A stretch of DNA of 64,000 nucleotides from Lactonifactor sp. BIOML-A5 (GCF_009677585.1 NZ_WKYV01000024.1:21449-85448); one strand, 5' to 3'; shown: positions 8,911 through 17,958, counted from the stretch's first letter. Notes: generated from the sequence alone by a model not told the origin. Translations and numbers: made by a program.

Positions 8911-9303
8911 TCTTTTTTCCTCATTTCTTTTGAATTTTATGATAACCGAAGTATGAGAGGGTGTTCATAAAGATATTCCCATTCGGCTAATGATTATGTA
9001 AACAGCAGTTCATATCAATATTTGTACATTCGATTTCATATGTAAATGATAAACATATTTTGTGAAACAGCAGTTACCTTTATGCTCCCCCCTTATTCAA
9101 ACTGGACACGTAAGTGCCTGTATTTACAGTATATGGGAAACGGAGAAAAAAGTAAATGCACAAAAATTACGAAAGAATGCCTGTTTTCAATTAAAAATTA
9201 TACGATGCTCAGGGAGTATACATCTCAGACAGATACTATAGTCTTTGTTGGGACAGTTCCATTTCGTATACGTCAGGGAAAAAGATTTCTCAGCACATAA
9301 TAT
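8911..9303. other. Intergenic stretch without a convincing gene
   Basis: About 390 AT-rich bases. The upstream region of the minus-strand lipoprotein lies at its left end. A plus-strand reading frame (9046-9300) lacks a ribosome site and similarity to anything I know, so I do not call it a gene. No RNA motif or repeat stands out. Confidence 0.5.
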
Positions 9304-9332
9304 AAGAGACTGCTGTCCGTCAGCAGTCTCTT
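9304..9332. terminator. Terminator hairpin downstream of the DUF1540 gene
   Basis: AAGAGACTGCTG and CAGCAGTCTCTT form a 12-bp stem with a 5-base loop. On the minus strand it follows the DUF1540 stop codon at 9349 and is followed by an AT-rich tract. Confidence 0.75.
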
Positions 9333-9348
9333 ACACAGATACCGTTTT

Positions 9349-9507
9349 TTACTTAATTACAAAAGAGTCGCAGTCTGTACATTCTTTTGTAGTCGGGTTA
9401 GATTCATGTGTTCCGACTTTAATTTTATTCAGTGTACAGTAGTTTTCGTCCTGGGCATGGTGTACACAATTTTTGATTGAACATTGAATGCTTTCATTGA
9501 TTTTCAT
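9349..9507 (-). CDS. DUF1540 small cysteine-rich protein
   Basis: A 52-residue protein (MKINESIQCSIKNCVHH... ending CTDCDSFVIK). It has five cysteines: C9, C14, C24, C43 and C46, the arrangement of a DUF1540 metal-binding-like domain common in Clostridia. The ribosome site AGGAGG lies 7 bases before the ATG on the minus strand. Function unknown; small size and paired cysteines suggest a bound metal ion. Its own terminator follows at 9304-9332. Confidence 0.85.
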   Translation of the reverse strand: MKINESIQCSIKNCVHHAQDENYCTLNKIKVGTHESNPTTKECTDCDSFVIK

Positions 9508-9646
9508 GATAGGTCCTCCTTACAATCTTCTTCATTGTTACACTCTTAGTATTTGCAAAAGAGCTTAAAAAATACAGGGAAGAAAATGTGAATTAAAAAA
9601 GAGGATAGCTATACTGCTGAAATAAGAAAAATTTTTTATGAAAATA

Positions 9647-10141
9647 TTAGAAATTTCGCTTCATCTCTTCCATAAACAAAGAGCGGTTGTCAACTGCCCG
9701 CATGGTTGCCAGAATGCCGTCAAGATGATCGTATTCATGCTGCAGCAGCTCAGAGAGATCTCCTTCCAGATGCATAGTTTGAGGCGTCCAATCCAAATCC
9801 CAAAAATGGATATCTGCTTTTTTGTATCGTTCAACCTTCACCAGAAGTCCGGGAAAGGACATACAGTCATCCATTACTGGGAAGGTGTCTTTCTCTGGGA
9901 AAGTAATTGACGGATTTATAAAAACATAGGGTCTGTCTGTATACATATACAGAAGCCGTTTCTGTACCCCAATCTGGGGTGCCGCCACCGCCCTGCCCGC
10001 ACCGTGGATCTTACGGTAGTTCATGAGAGTGTCATGGAGATCGGTGACCCATCCGGGGATTTTGTGTGCCTCATCTTTTTTAATCTCAGTGCTGACTTCA
10101 TACAGTTTTGGATTACCTAATTTCAAAATATCTTTAATCAT
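9647..10141 (-). CDS. def: Peptide deformylase family protein
   Basis: This 164-residue protein has the three deformylase motifs in order: GRAVAAPQIG (motif 1, around residue 49), DDCMSFPGL (motif 2, metal-ligand Cys, around 92) and QHEYDHLDG (motif 3, two metal-ligand His and the catalytic Glu, around 134). The enzyme removes the formyl group from nascent N-termini. Motifs 1 and 2 deviate slightly from the GxGxAAxQ and EGCLS consensus, so this may be a secondary deformylase. It lies upstream of the tRNA pair in a minus-strand run. Confidence 0.88.
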   Translation of the reverse strand: MIKDILKLGNPKLYEVSTEIKKDEAHKIPGWVTDLHDTLMNYRKIHGAGRAVAAPQIGVQKRLLYMYTDRPYVFINPSITFPEKDTFPVMDDCMSFPGLLVKVERYKKADIHFWDLDWTPQTMHLEGDLSELLQHEYDHLDGILATMRAVDNRSLFMEEMKRNF

Positions 10142-10179
10142 GAAAGCCGCCTCCGCATTATGTAGTAATTATGCACGGA

Positions 10180-10252
10180 TGGAGTATACGGGATTCGAAC
10201 CCGTGGCCTCAACAATGCGAATGTTGCGCGCTCCCAGCTGCGCTAATACCCC
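10180..10252 (-). tRNA. tRNA-Ala (anticodon CGC)
   Basis: A 73-nt cloverleaf on the minus strand: acceptor GGGGTAT/ATACTCC containing the G3-U70 wobble that specifies alanine, D arm GCGC/GCGC, anticodon stem CAACA/TGTTG with loop TTCGCAT, and T arm ACGGG-TTCGAAT-CCCGT. CCA is not encoded. It lies 6 bases downstream of tRNA-Val. Confidence 0.95.
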
Positions 10253-10258
10253 AAAAAA

Positions 10259-10332
10259 TGGAAGCAACGGGGCTCGAACCCGTGGCCTCTCGCGTGTGAG
10301 GCGAACGCTCATCCCAGCTGAGCTATGCTTCC
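10259..10332 (-). tRNA. tRNA-Val (anticodon CAC)
   Basis: A 74-nt cloverleaf on the minus strand: acceptor GGAAGCA/TGCTTCC, D arm GCTC/GAGC, anticodon stem TTCGC/GCGAG with loop CTCACAC, and T arm ACGGG-TTCGAGC-CCCGT. CCA is not encoded. Likely co-transcribed with the tRNA-Ala that follows. Confidence 0.94.
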
Positions 10333-10403
10333 ATACTTATAAGTATAGCACTTTGAGCGGCAAATTCAAGTGTAAATATGGGGGGATCGCAGGAAAACCC
10401 CGG

Positions 10404-10622
10404 TTATTCTCCGGGGTCATCCTCATGGTAGATACCTTTATCTTTTAGTTCCTGTACAATTCTGTCATAGAGTTCTTTGGGCGGTTTCATATGATCAATG
10501 ACAGGATCTTCTTTCAGTTCCCCTTCAATCTGTTCCGCCTCCTTCCTGAGAGCTTCCGTCACCGTTTCTGGTGACGTTTCCATCAGGCGATTGAATAGTT
10601 CCAAATAATTTAATTTACCCAT
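10404..10622 (-). CDS. Small acidic protein of unknown function
   Basis: 72 residues, charged and mostly helical in character (ELFNRLMETSPETVTEALRKEA, then PPKELYDRIVQELKDKG). No cysteines, signal or membrane segment. The ribosome site GAAAGGGG lies just before the ATG on the minus strand. The stop codon sits in the loop of a short GC hairpin (ACCCCGG/CCGGGGT, 10398-10418) that can act as its terminator. I do not recognise the family. Confidence 0.7.
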   Translation of the reverse strand: MGKLNYLELFNRLMETSPETVTEALRKEAEQIEGELKEDPVIDHMKPPKELYDRIVQELKDKGIYHEDDPGE

Positions 10623-10626
10623 TAGA

Positions 10627-10677
10627 TTCAGCCCCTTTCTCTATTCATTGTAGTACCATGATAAAGAAAAAGGGGCT
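10627..10677 (-). terminator. Probable terminator between the acetyltransferase and the small-protein gene
   Basis: AGCCCCTTT (10627-10635) pairs with AAAGGGGCT near 10669-10677 around a long loop, just downstream on the minus strand of the acetyltransferase stop at 10711. The long loop makes this a weaker call. Confidence 0.45.
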
Positions 10678-10710
10678 GGTAAATTTTGGAAATTGCTGTT
10701 GCCTGGTGGA

Positions 10711-11466
10711 TTATTTGTGGGTCTGCAGAAAGGTCTCAAATTTTTTCTCGCTGAAGATTTCGTTTGTCACAAATTCTCCATTATAGAAAAAACTATAGTT
10801 TGTACAAGGACTGGGGGCATTCTGTGCCTGTTCCAGGGTCTCCAGCTTATGCAGCCGGATAGTTTTTCCGTGCAGCTTAGCTATTTGCTGAATCAGAGGT
10901 ACATATTTTGCAGTATGGGGACACTGGCTGGAATAATAAAGAACCATGCCCTGCTCTTGCGTCTTTCCCTGTTTGGCACAGTCTTTGAAGCAGGGAAGGG
11001 GAGCGTTTTCCCGGAAGGGAAGATAGAGCAGCTCATAAGAGGGACAGGCGGTATCCGCTGTCAGGAATCCTTTGTATTTCAGGTATTTGGGATCTGACAG
11101 AAAAGGCATCTTTTTAGTGCTGGAAAGGACAGTGAGTCCGCACATCCCTTTTATTTTAGCATCACTGATACACTGCTCCAGCAATTGATTGGCGTAGCCC
11201 TGACCTTTGTACTTTCCTGACACCCAGAAACAATTAATATGCATATACCCCGGGGCTGCAATGGGAAACCATGCTTTTTCGGCAGGGATATACTCTATAA
11301 AAACTTTGCCCCGTGCATCCAGCTTTAGAAATACCAGACCGTCTTTAAACCGTTCTGTCATCCACTTCTTCTTTGAGGAAACACAGGGTTCTCCTTTTTT
11401 ATCTGTAATTGCACAGCAGATGTGCTCCTGATCGATGTTGTCCTGATTCAATGTAATAAATTTCAT
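10711..11466 (-). CDS. GNAT N-acetyltransferase with YoaP-like C-terminal domain
   Basis: A 251-residue two-domain protein. Residues ~1-145 form a GNAT acetyltransferase with the acetyl-CoA loop in VSGKYKGQGYANQLLEQC. Residues ~170-250 match the YoaP-like domain (MVLYYSSQCPHTAKYVPLIQQIA), a thioredoxin-like fold with a CPH centre. The acceptor is unknown. Start ATG with GGAGGAAT upstream on the minus strand. Confidence 0.82.
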   Translation of the reverse strand: MKFITLNQDNIDQEHICCAITDKKGEPCVSSKKKWMTERFKDGLVFLKLDARGKVFIEYIPAEKAWFPIAAPGYMHINCFWVSGKYKGQGYANQLLEQCISDAKIKGMCGLTVLSSTKKMPFLSDPKYLKYKGFLTADTACPSYELLYLPFRENAPLPCFKDCAKQGKTQEQGMVLYYSSQCPHTAKYVPLIQQIAKLHGKTIRLHKLETLEQAQNAPSPCTNYSFFYNGEFVTNEIFSEKKFETFLQTHK

Positions 11467-11605
11467 AGCAATTCCTCCGCGTTCTGGGTTATATTATGGG
11501 AATAACGAAACAATTCAGGGATCGGCGTGTGCCGCATGGATCCGGGCAGACGCCATATCCCTGAATACAAAAATCATAACACATGAAAGATGACAACAGT
11601 ATGTC

Positions 11606-12280
11606 CTATTCTGCAGAATCTGAAGCTTCTTCCGCCATAGAGGCAGAATCACCGGTCTGAATAACCTCCCCGGTATCTTTATTGATAAAGTTTACAGTGG
11701 TGTTTATCTCTTCCTCCGGAACAGCATTGAGTGCCTGGTAAATGTTTCCCATAAGATAGAACGTGATGGCATAGATTCCCTCAAATCCACCGAAGGAGTC
11801 TGCATCTACCTTAATATCAAAGGTAGCAACATCATCACTGTAGGTGATAGAGTCAAAGGACGGACAGTTTTCCTTGTCGGCCAGCAGCTCATTGATACTT
11901 TCATCAATGGATACTTTCATTGAAGTTAACAATTCTTTGTGGGCTTCTTTGGTCATCTTCATAGTAACGGAACCGTCTGCATTCTGTGTTACTTCTTTCA
12001 CACCGTTTTCTTCAGCCTCTTCTGTCAGTTCGGCAGGATCAGATCCCTCCAGAAGAGATGCCGGGATAGTTACTTCCACAGACAGCATATTCTTTTCCGC
12101 AGAGAGAGTACCGCTGTCCCCTCCGGATTCTTTCTCTCCATCGGCCTCTTTGGACTCTGCCGTATCAGAGGCTTCTTCTGGCTTTGAACTTTCTTTTGCA
12201 TTGTTTTTGGGTGTGCCGCAGGCAGTAAAGGATACGGTCAGTGAAACTGCAAGCATCAGGGCAACGATTTTCTTTTTCAT
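11606..12280 (-). CDS. Secreted lipoprotein of unknown function
   Basis: A 224-residue protein with a clear lipoprotein signal (KIVALMLAVSLTVSFTAC, lipid Cys ~21), an acidic Ser/Glu-rich linker to about residue 65, and a C-terminal region of alternating beta and helix with the segment VTMKMTKEAHKELLTSMKV. No family recognised. Monocistronic, divergent from the NAD salvage operon. Confidence 0.75.
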   Translation of the reverse strand: MKKKIVALMLAVSLTVSFTACGTPKNNAKESSKPEEASDTAESKEADGEKESGGDSGTLSAEKNMLSVEVTIPASLLEGSDPAELTEEAEENGVKEVTQNADGSVTMKMTKEAHKELLTSMKVSIDESINELLADKENCPSFDSITYSDDVATFDIKVDADSFGGFEGIYAITFYLMGNIYQALNAVPEEEINTTVNFINKDTGEVIQTGDSASMAEEASDSAE

Positions 12281-12398
12281 TTTTTTCCTCCAGTATTTAC
12301 TTTTTGTGATTCTCTGTAACGGTAGGATTGTATCACATTTTCTTTGAAAATAGGAAGTTTCTTATGGAAAATTAAGAAATTGGAAAAATATAGTATCG

Positions 12399-12452
12399 AT
12401 TTACTACTATATATTGACATAATAGAAATATAGTAGTATTATACTACCATAT
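12399..12452 (+). promoter_or_regulatory. SigA promoter with NrtR-type operator for the NAD salvage operon
   Basis: TTGACA (12414-12419), 17-base spacer, TATTAT (12437-12442). A near-perfect palindrome covers the -10 (12430-12450, ATAGTAGTAT...ACTACCAT), and a related half site, TTTACTACTAT, precedes the -35 near 12400. The position suits autorepression by the Nudix-type regulator encoded at 12469. Confidence 0.75.
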
Positions 12453-12468
12453 AAAGGAGCTGAGGAAT

Positions 12469-13356
12469 ATGGAACCATACTTTGAGACAGAGGAGGAATT
12501 TCTGGAGCATTATAAGCAGGGAGATTATGAGAGGCCTTCGGTAACTGTGGATATTCTTCTTTTCACTCTGGATGAGGTAAAAAAGGAAAAGAGAACCATG
12601 GAAAAGGAATTAAAGCTGCTTCTTGTGAAGAGAGGGCAGCATCCTTTTAAAGGGTGCTGGGCACTGCCCGGCGGATTTGTAGGTATTGATGAAAGCCCCG
12701 AGGAGGCAGCGAAAAGGGAACTGAAGGAAGAGACAAGTGTGGATAACGTGTATCTGGAACAGCTGTGTACGTATGGACAGCCTGAAAGAGATCCCAGAAT
12801 GCGGGTGATCTCTATTGCCTATATCGCACTTGCCAAAAAGGAGGATATCTTAGCGTCGGCCGGAGATGACGCCCAGGAAGTGGCATGGTTCTCTGTGAGC
12901 AAGACAAAGATGATGGACTTTGATGCAGACCGGGAGGCATGGCTGTTAAAGGTGGAAAATGAAAGCCTGGGAATTCATATGGGATATCAGGTGGTGGAGA
13001 CGAAAAAGAAAAACGGCGTACTGGCTGCTAAAGAGTTCGACATATCATTGCTGTCCTCCCCAAAAGAAAAGCTGGCTTTTGACCACAGCAGAATTATTAA
13101 TGAATCATTGGAACGTCTCCGTGGAAAAGTAAGTTATACACCCATTGCATTTAACCTGCTCTCAGAAGAATTCACTATGTATGAGCTTCAGTCTGCATAT
13201 GAGACTCTGCTGGGACGTCCGGTTTGGAAATCAAATTTCAGGAAAGAGATGGATCAATATGTAGTGGACACCGGGAAAATGACAGAGAAGGGATATAAAG
13301 GCCTGTCTCTGCGGCCTGCAAAATTATTCAGATACAGACAGGAGGAATCGGAATGA
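12469..13356 (+). CDS. nrtR: NrtR-type Nudix transcriptional regulator of NAD metabolism
   Basis: 295 residues: an N-terminal Nudix domain (~25-165) and a C-terminal winged helix (~205-290). The Nudix box runs [20 protein letters not shown] and keeps the REx2EE core, although the usual following Gly is Ser. NrtR proteins bind ADP-ribose or related NAD metabolites and repress NAD synthesis and salvage genes. The role is supported by the overlapping nicotinamidase gene (4 bases), the following pncB, and the palindrome at 12430-12450. Because the catalytic box is largely intact, hydrolase activity remains possible. Confidence 0.87.
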   Translation: MEPYFETEEEFLEHYKQGDYERPSVTVDILLFTLDEVKKEKRTMEKELKLLLVKRGQHPFKGCWALPGGFVGIDESPEEAAKRELKEETSVDNVYLEQLCTYGQPERDPRMRVISIAYIALAKKEDILASAGDDAQEVAWFSVSKTKMMDFDADREAWLLKVENESLGIHMGYQVVETKKKNGVLAAKEFDISLLSSPKEKLAFDHSRIINESLERLRGKVSYTPIAFNLLSEEFTMYELQSAYETLLGRPVWKSNFRKEMDQYVVDTGKMTEKGYKGLSLRPAKLFRYRQEESE

Positions 13357-13877
13357 ACTATTTAATTGTAATTGACATGCAGAAGGATTTTGTCAGCGGT
13401 ACCTTGGGATCCGGGGAAGCCAAAGCGGTGGTGCCCGGGCTCATTCGGAAAATAAAGGAGTTTGGGGGCGAGGTCCTCTATACCCAGGATACTCACGGCA
13501 GTGCGTATCTTTTGTCCCAGGAAGGAAAGAAGCTTCCGGTCAGCCACTGTATCCTGGGAACGGAAGGATGGGAGCTGATAGATGAAATCAAAGAAGCGGA
13601 TCCCGGCTGCAGGGAACGTTCTTTTCAAAAAGACACCTTTGGAAGTACAGAACTGATGGGCTATCTGACGAAAAAGAACCAGGAATCCGGGATAAGCTCC
13701 CTGGAGTTTGTTGGAGTATGTACGGATATCTGCGTGATCAGCAATGCACTCATGGCTAAAGCCTTTCTTCCGGAGGTGCCTGTCCTGGTCGACAGCAGGT
13801 GCTGTGCAGGGACATCGCCGGAGAACCATGAGAATGCGCTGAAGGCAATGGCATGCTGCCAGATTGAGCTCAAATAA
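13353..13877 (+). CDS. pncA: Nicotinamidase
   Basis: A 174-residue cysteine hydrolase of the isochorismatase fold that converts nicotinamide to nicotinate. The catalytic Asp is in VIDMQKDFV (residue 8), metal-binding Asp/His are in TQDTHGSAY, and the nucleophilic Cys is in [13 protein letters not shown] (about residues 122-134). It overlaps nrtR by 4 bases and precedes pncB by 32, so salvage of nicotinamide to nicotinate mononucleotide is encoded in one operon. Confidence 0.92.
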   Translation: MNYLIVIDMQKDFVSGTLGSGEAKAVVPGLIRKIKEFGGEVLYTQDTHGSAYLLSQEGKKLPVSHCILGTEGWELIDEIKEADPGCRERSFQKDTFGSTELMGYLTKKNQESGISSLEFVGVCTDICVISNALMAKAFLPEVPVLVDSRCCAGTSPENHENALKAMACCQIELK

Positions 13878-13909
13878 GCGTCAGGAGAGCTGTGTAGGAG
13901 GAAGAAAGA

Positions 13910-15352
13910 ATGAAGAATTTAACCATGCTGGTAGATTTTTATGAGTTTACAATGGCCAACGGATTTTATGTTCACGGGCATAAGGATACAAAAGCAGTAT
14001 TTGAGATGTTTTACCGGAAGAATCCGGATCATGGGGGATATGTCATTGCCGCAGGCTTAGAGCAGCTGATAGACTTTGTGTCTGACATGCATTTTACAGA
14101 AGAGGATATTGACTATCTGAGAAAAAAGGGAATTTTTGACGAAGGATTTCTGGACTACTTAAAAGAATTCCGATTCCGGGGAACCATAGAGGCGGTGCCG
14201 GAGGGAACCATTGTATATCCGGGAACTCCTCTGGTGACGGTGACAGGCAATGTGATAGAGTGCCAGCTTCTGGAGACTTTCTTGCTGTTAACCATAAATC
14301 ACCAGTCACTGATTGCCACTAAGGCAAACCGTATCTGCAGGGCAGCTGGGGATGGAATGGTTATGGAGTTCGGCGCCAGGAGAGCCCAGGGGCCGGATGC
14401 CGCCGTTCTTGGGGCGCGGGCGGCCTATATCGGAGGGTGCCATGCCACGGCTACTGTGCTTGCGGATCAGATGTATGGGGTGAATGCCATAGGAACCATG
14501 GCGCATTCCTGGATACAGTTTTTCAGTTCCGAGGAGGAGGCATTCCGCGCATATGCAAAGACGTATCCGGATGACTGTACGCTGCTCATTGATACCTATG
14601 ATATTATAAAGGGAGCACAGTGCGCGGTTAAAGTGGCCAAAGAGGTGCTGGAGCCCAAGGGAAAGCGTTTAAAAGGCGTCCGCATTGACAGCGGGGATTT
14701 GGCGTATTTTTCCAAAAAGCTCAGAGCCTTGTTTGATGAGAATGGGATGGAGGACTGCAAAATCGTAGTTTCAAACAGCATTGATGAGTGGCTGCTGAAT
14801 TCTATGAAAACCCAGGGAGCCAGGATTGACTCATACGGCATCGGGGAACGCCTGATTACGGCAAAGTCAGATCCGGTATTCGGCGGGGTATATAAGCTGG
14901 TGGCTGTGGAGGAAGAGGGGAAACTGACTCCCCGCATCAAAATCAGTGAAAATGAAGAAAAGATTACCAATCCCGGGAAAAAAGTTTTATGGAGGCTTTT
15001 TAATAAAACATCGGGCATCGGTTATGCAGATGTCCTGACGCTGGAGGAGGAGCATCTGGACGAAGGGGGATCTTTCTATGTAATAGATCCCAAGAAGCCC
15101 TGGAAGCATATTCTGATTGATAATTCTGTTGCGGTAAGGCTTCAGAAGACTATCTTTGAGGACGGGAAACTGGTATATGAAAAGCCCCGGCTGGAGGATA
15201 TCAGAAAGTATGTAAAAGATCAGATAGAGAATACGGTATGGGAAGAAGAACTGCGCCTGGAGAATCCCCATGTACATTATGTGGATTTGTCAGAAAAAAT
15301 TTACCAGATAAAAAGCCATATGCTACAGGAAGCCGGGAAAAAAATGAACTAG
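13910..15352 (+). CDS. pncB: Nicotinate phosphoribosyltransferase
   Basis: 480 residues, the usual length for the family. It joins nicotinate and PRPP to give nicotinate mononucleotide. Typical segments are LVDFYEFTMANGF at the N-terminus, GARRAQGPDAA (~152), GTMAHSWIQ (~197) and RIDSGDLAYFSKKLR (phosphate/PRPP binding, ~261). AGGAGG-like ribosome site upstream. Last gene of the nrtR-pncA-pncB operon; followed by a terminator. Confidence 0.95.
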   Translation: MKNLTMLVDFYEFTMANGFYVHGHKDTKAVFEMFYRKNPDHGGYVIAAGLEQLIDFVSDMHFTEEDIDYLRKKGIFDEGFLDYLKEFRFRGTIEAVPEGTIVYPGTPLVTVTGNVIECQLLETFLLLTINHQSLIATKANRICRAAGDGMVMEFGARRAQGPDAAVLGARAAYIGGCHATATVLADQMYGVNAIGTMAHSWIQFFSSEEEAFRAYAKTYPDDCTLLIDTYDIIKGAQCAVKVAKEVLEPKGKRLKGVRIDSGDLAYFSKKLRALFDENGMEDCKIVVSNSIDEWLLNSMKTQGARIDSYGIGERLITAKSDPVFGGVYKLVAVEEEGKLTPRIKISENEEKITNPGKKVLWRLFNKTSGIGYADVLTLEEEHLDEGGSFYVIDPKKPWKHILIDNSVAVRLQKTIFEDGKLVYEKPRLEDIRKYVKDQIENTVWEEELRLENPHVHYVDLSEKIYQIKSHMLQEAGKKMN

Positions 15353-15356
15353 AGGG

Positions 15357-15395
15357 AAAGGGACATGTAACTGAAAAATTGCATGTCCCTTTTTC
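15357..15395 (+). terminator. Terminator after pncB
   Basis: AAAGGGACATG (15357-15367) pairs with CATGTCCCTTT (from 15382), followed by a T-run, 5 bases after the pncB stop. Confidence 0.88.
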
Positions 15396-15432
15396 CCAGG
15401 CAATAGTTTCAGAAGTTATTCCGAAAAGAGGG

Positions 15433-15460
15433 TTGAAAATTTGAGTCAATTTCCTATAAT
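15433..15460 (+). promoter_or_regulatory. SigA promoter for the TetR-ABC operon
   Basis: TTGAAA (15433-15438), 16-base spacer, TATAAT (15455-15460), about 30 bases before the TetR start codon. Confidence 0.6.
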
Positions 15461-15492
15461 GGGTATTAACCAAATCGGTAAGGAGGGGTGTT

Positions 15493-16149
15493 ATGGATCA
15501 GGAAAGGCTTCGGCACCTGCCGGAGGAGAAAAAGGTACAGATTATGAATGCTGCCTTTGAAGTCTTTGGGAACAATGAATATAAGCGGGCATCTACCGAT
15601 CTCATAGCGGCCAGGGCCGGCATATCCAAGGGGCTGTTGTTCTACTATTTTAAAAGCAAAAAGGAACTGTATCTGTATTTGCTTTCGTATGCCATAGAGG
15701 AGTTTCGTCCCCAGATTCTGGATGAAAAGTTTTATGCCATTACGGATTTTTTTGAATTGCTTGCTTATACCACCAGGAAAAAGGCGGAACTCCTTCATAA
15801 ATTTCCGTACATCATGGAGTTTTCTGTGAGGGCGTTCTATTCCTGCAAAGAGGATGTCTCTCAGGAGATGAATTCGATGATGAACGATCAGATTGAGAGA
15901 ATGTTTAAGGAATATTTTAAGAACATTGACTTGAGCAAGTTTAAAGAGGATGCGGATCCGAACCGGATTCTTCATATGCTAATCTGGATGGCGGACGGAT
16001 ATATGCACCAGAAGATGTTTGCCTGCATGGGCAGAGATACCACAGGAGTTATTGAAGTGGAGGATTTAATGGAGCAATTTGCACAGTGGTCAGAAATGTT
16101 TAAGAAAATTGCGTACAAAGAGGAATATCAGGGAGAGACGGACTTGTAA
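15493..16149 (+). CDS. TetR/AcrR family transcriptional regulator
   Basis: A 218-residue protein with an N-terminal helix-turn-helix: IMNAAFEVFGNNEYKRASTD, then IAARAGISKGLLFYYFKSKKELY (residues ~17-62). The ligand-binding region is helical without recognisable specificity. A strong AAGGAGG site precedes the ATG. It begins an operon with an ABC ATPase 17 bases downstream and its permease, so it probably represses that exporter. Confidence 0.9.
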   Translation: MDQERLRHLPEEKKVQIMNAAFEVFGNNEYKRASTDLIAARAGISKGLLFYYFKSKKELYLYLLSYAIEEFRPQILDEKFYAITDFFELLAYTTRKKAELLHKFPYIMEFSVRAFYSCKEDVSQEMNSMMNDQIERMFKEYFKNIDLSKFKEDADPNRILHMLIWMADGYMHQKMFACMGRDTTGVIEVEDLMEQFAQWSEMFKKIAYKEEYQGETDL

Positions 16150-16165
16150 GAGAGGGGGCACGGGT

Positions 16166-17062
16166 ATGGATGTAATTGAGATTAACCATATTACAAAGGA
16201 TTATGGTCAGAAAAGAGGGGTTTTTGATGTGAGCTTCTCTGTGAAACAGGGGGAAGTCCTTGGATTTTTAGGACCCAATGGAGCGGGAAAGACGACAACG
16301 ATCCGGCAGCTGATGGGCTTTATCAAACCGGACAGCGGGAGTTTGTCCATACTGGGCAGGGACTGCTTCAGGGAGGCAGGACGAATCCAGGAGTCTTTGG
16401 GATATCTGCCGGGAGAAATCGCATTTATAGATTCCATGAGCGGCATGGAATTTATCCGTTTTGTGGGAAATATGAAGAAAATGAAGGATCTGGGACGTGC
16501 AAAAGAGTTAATGGAGATGTTTGAGCTGAATGCATCCGGAAAATTGAAAAAGATGTCTAAGGGAATGAAGCAGAAAATCGGGATCGTGTGTGCTTTTATG
16601 AATCCTGCCGCAGACACTTTCATTTTAGACGAACCTACCGGGGGGCTGGATCCGCTGATGCAGAACCGGTTTGTAGAACTGATACTTTCAGAGAAAAAAA
16701 GAGGAAAGACGATACTTATGTCTTCGCATATGTTTGAGGAAATAGAACGCACCTGTGACAGGGCCGCAATCATCCGTAAAGGGCAGCTGGTGGCGGTGGA
16801 GGAAATGGAAAAGCTGAAGGAAGGACGGAAGAAGATTATTGAAGTAACCTTCAGGGAAGCAGCGATGGCAGAAGCATTTGCTGCCCAGGTTCCCAAAGCA
16901 TCCTATCAGGCCGGAGGGAAAAGAGTGACTGCCGAGGTGGGAAAAAATCTGGATTCTTTTATAAAGAAGGCCGGTGCGTACACCGTTGTGGATCTGGAAC
17001 TGCGTACCCAGAGTCTGGAAGAATTCTTTATGCACTTTTACGGAGAGGGGGCAGAACAATGA
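16166..17062 (+). CDS. ABC transporter ATP-binding protein
   Basis: About 298 residues. Walker A GPNGAGKTTT (~38), signature MSKGMKQKIGIV, Walker B FILDEPTGGLDP (~154), switch SSHMFEE. The C-terminal ~80 residues are the extension found in the multidrug-type exporters of the CcmA class. An upstream in-frame ATG at 16079 would run into the TetR gene; 16166 has AGAGGGGG upstream and is preferred. The stop overlaps the permease start by 4 bases. Confidence 0.9.
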   Translation: MDVIEINHITKDYGQKRGVFDVSFSVKQGEVLGFLGPNGAGKTTTIRQLMGFIKPDSGSLSILGRDCFREAGRIQESLGYLPGEIAFIDSMSGMEFIRFVGNMKKMKDLGRAKELMEMFELNASGKLKKMSKGMKQKIGIVCAFMNPAADTFILDEPTGGLDPLMQNRFVELILSEKKRGKTILMSSHMFEEIERTCDRAAIIRKGQLVAVEEMEKLKEGRKKIIEVTFREAAMAEAFAAQVPKASYQAGGKRVTAEVGKNLDSFIKKAGAYTVVDLELRTQSLEEFFMHFYGEGAEQ

Positions 17063-17856
17063 ATGCCACATTATTCAGGAAAGAGATAAAGTCCAACTGG
17101 ATACTGCTAGTGATTTTCTTAGGCGTGCTCAGTGTTTATTCGGTGATGATTACTATGATGTTCGATCCCAGACTGGGAGACAGCCTGCGAATGATGGCGG
17201 ACAGCATGCCCCAAATGTTTGCTGCATTCGGGATGGCAGATGTGGGCACAACATTGCTGGAGTTCGTTACAGGTTACTTATATGGAATCCTGCTGATTGC
17301 ATTTCCCGGAGTTTATATTATTATCTTGACAAACCGGCTGGTGGCAAAGTATGTGGATAACGGTTCCATGGCCTATCTTTTGGCAGTTCCCGACAGACGC
17401 CTGAAGATTGTGCTTACACAGGGGATATTTTTACTGCTGTCTCTGGTGTTCATGACCGCCTACTGTACTGCTTTAATTCTGGCAGTGGGGGAGATTCTGT
17501 TTCCCGGAGAGATGGACACAGCAGGATTTCTCCGGGTAAATGCAGGCTTGCTGGGGCTACTTGTGTTTTTCGCAGGAGCATGCTTCTGTGCTTCCTGTAT
17601 CTGTAATGAGTCAAAAAATTCCTCCGCCATCAGCACGGCTGTTGTGGTCTACTCCGTTCTCGTTCAGATGATATCCCAGGTAGGAGAAAAATTTGAGACT
17701 GTAAAATATGCCACTCCTCTGACGCTGTTTGATGTAGACGGACTGAGCGCCGGAGACGGGAAGGCCTGGATGATGGCTGCCGTCTTGTACCTGGCGGGAC
17801 TCCTTTTTATGGGGGCAGGAATTGTCAGGTTCTGTAAACGGGATCTTCCCCTTTAA
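17059..17856 (+). CDS. ABC-2 type transporter permease
   Basis: A 265-residue membrane protein with six predicted segments, beginning with the short cytoplasmic MNATLFRKEIKSNW typical of ABC-2 permeases. Partner of the ATPase with which it overlaps by 4 bases. Exporter substrate unknown; the TetR regulator suggests induction by the exported compound. Confidence 0.85.
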   Translation: MNATLFRKEIKSNWILLVIFLGVLSVYSVMITMMFDPRLGDSLRMMADSMPQMFAAFGMADVGTTLLEFVTGYLYGILLIAFPGVYIIILTNRLVAKYVDNGSMAYLLAVPDRRLKIVLTQGIFLLLSLVFMTAYCTALILAVGEILFPGEMDTAGFLRVNAGLLGLLVFFAGACFCASCICNESKNSSAISTAVVVYSVLVQMISQVGEKFETVKYATPLTLFDVDGLSAGDGKAWMMAAVLYLAGLLFMGAGIVRFCKRDLPL

Positions 17857-17958
17857 AGGACGTCAGGCATATTTTTGCTCTGAGTGTTTGCAGTTGACAG
17901 ATGCCAAAAAATGAAATAAGGTATTATGGTAAATGCAAAGCAAAGGGGAGACGGACCG

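Noticed and set aside
9046..9300. Plus-strand frame of 84 codons in the intergenic gap
   Set aside because: No ribosome site, no similarity and an AT-rich composition like the surrounding non-coding DNA.
10023..10448. Plus-strand frame covering the tRNA genes
   Set aside because: It is the complement of two tRNA genes and of the deformylase N-terminus.
17894..17927. TTGACA and TATTAT before the DUF4317 gene as a promoter
   Set aside because: The spacing of 22 bases is too long for a SigA promoter.
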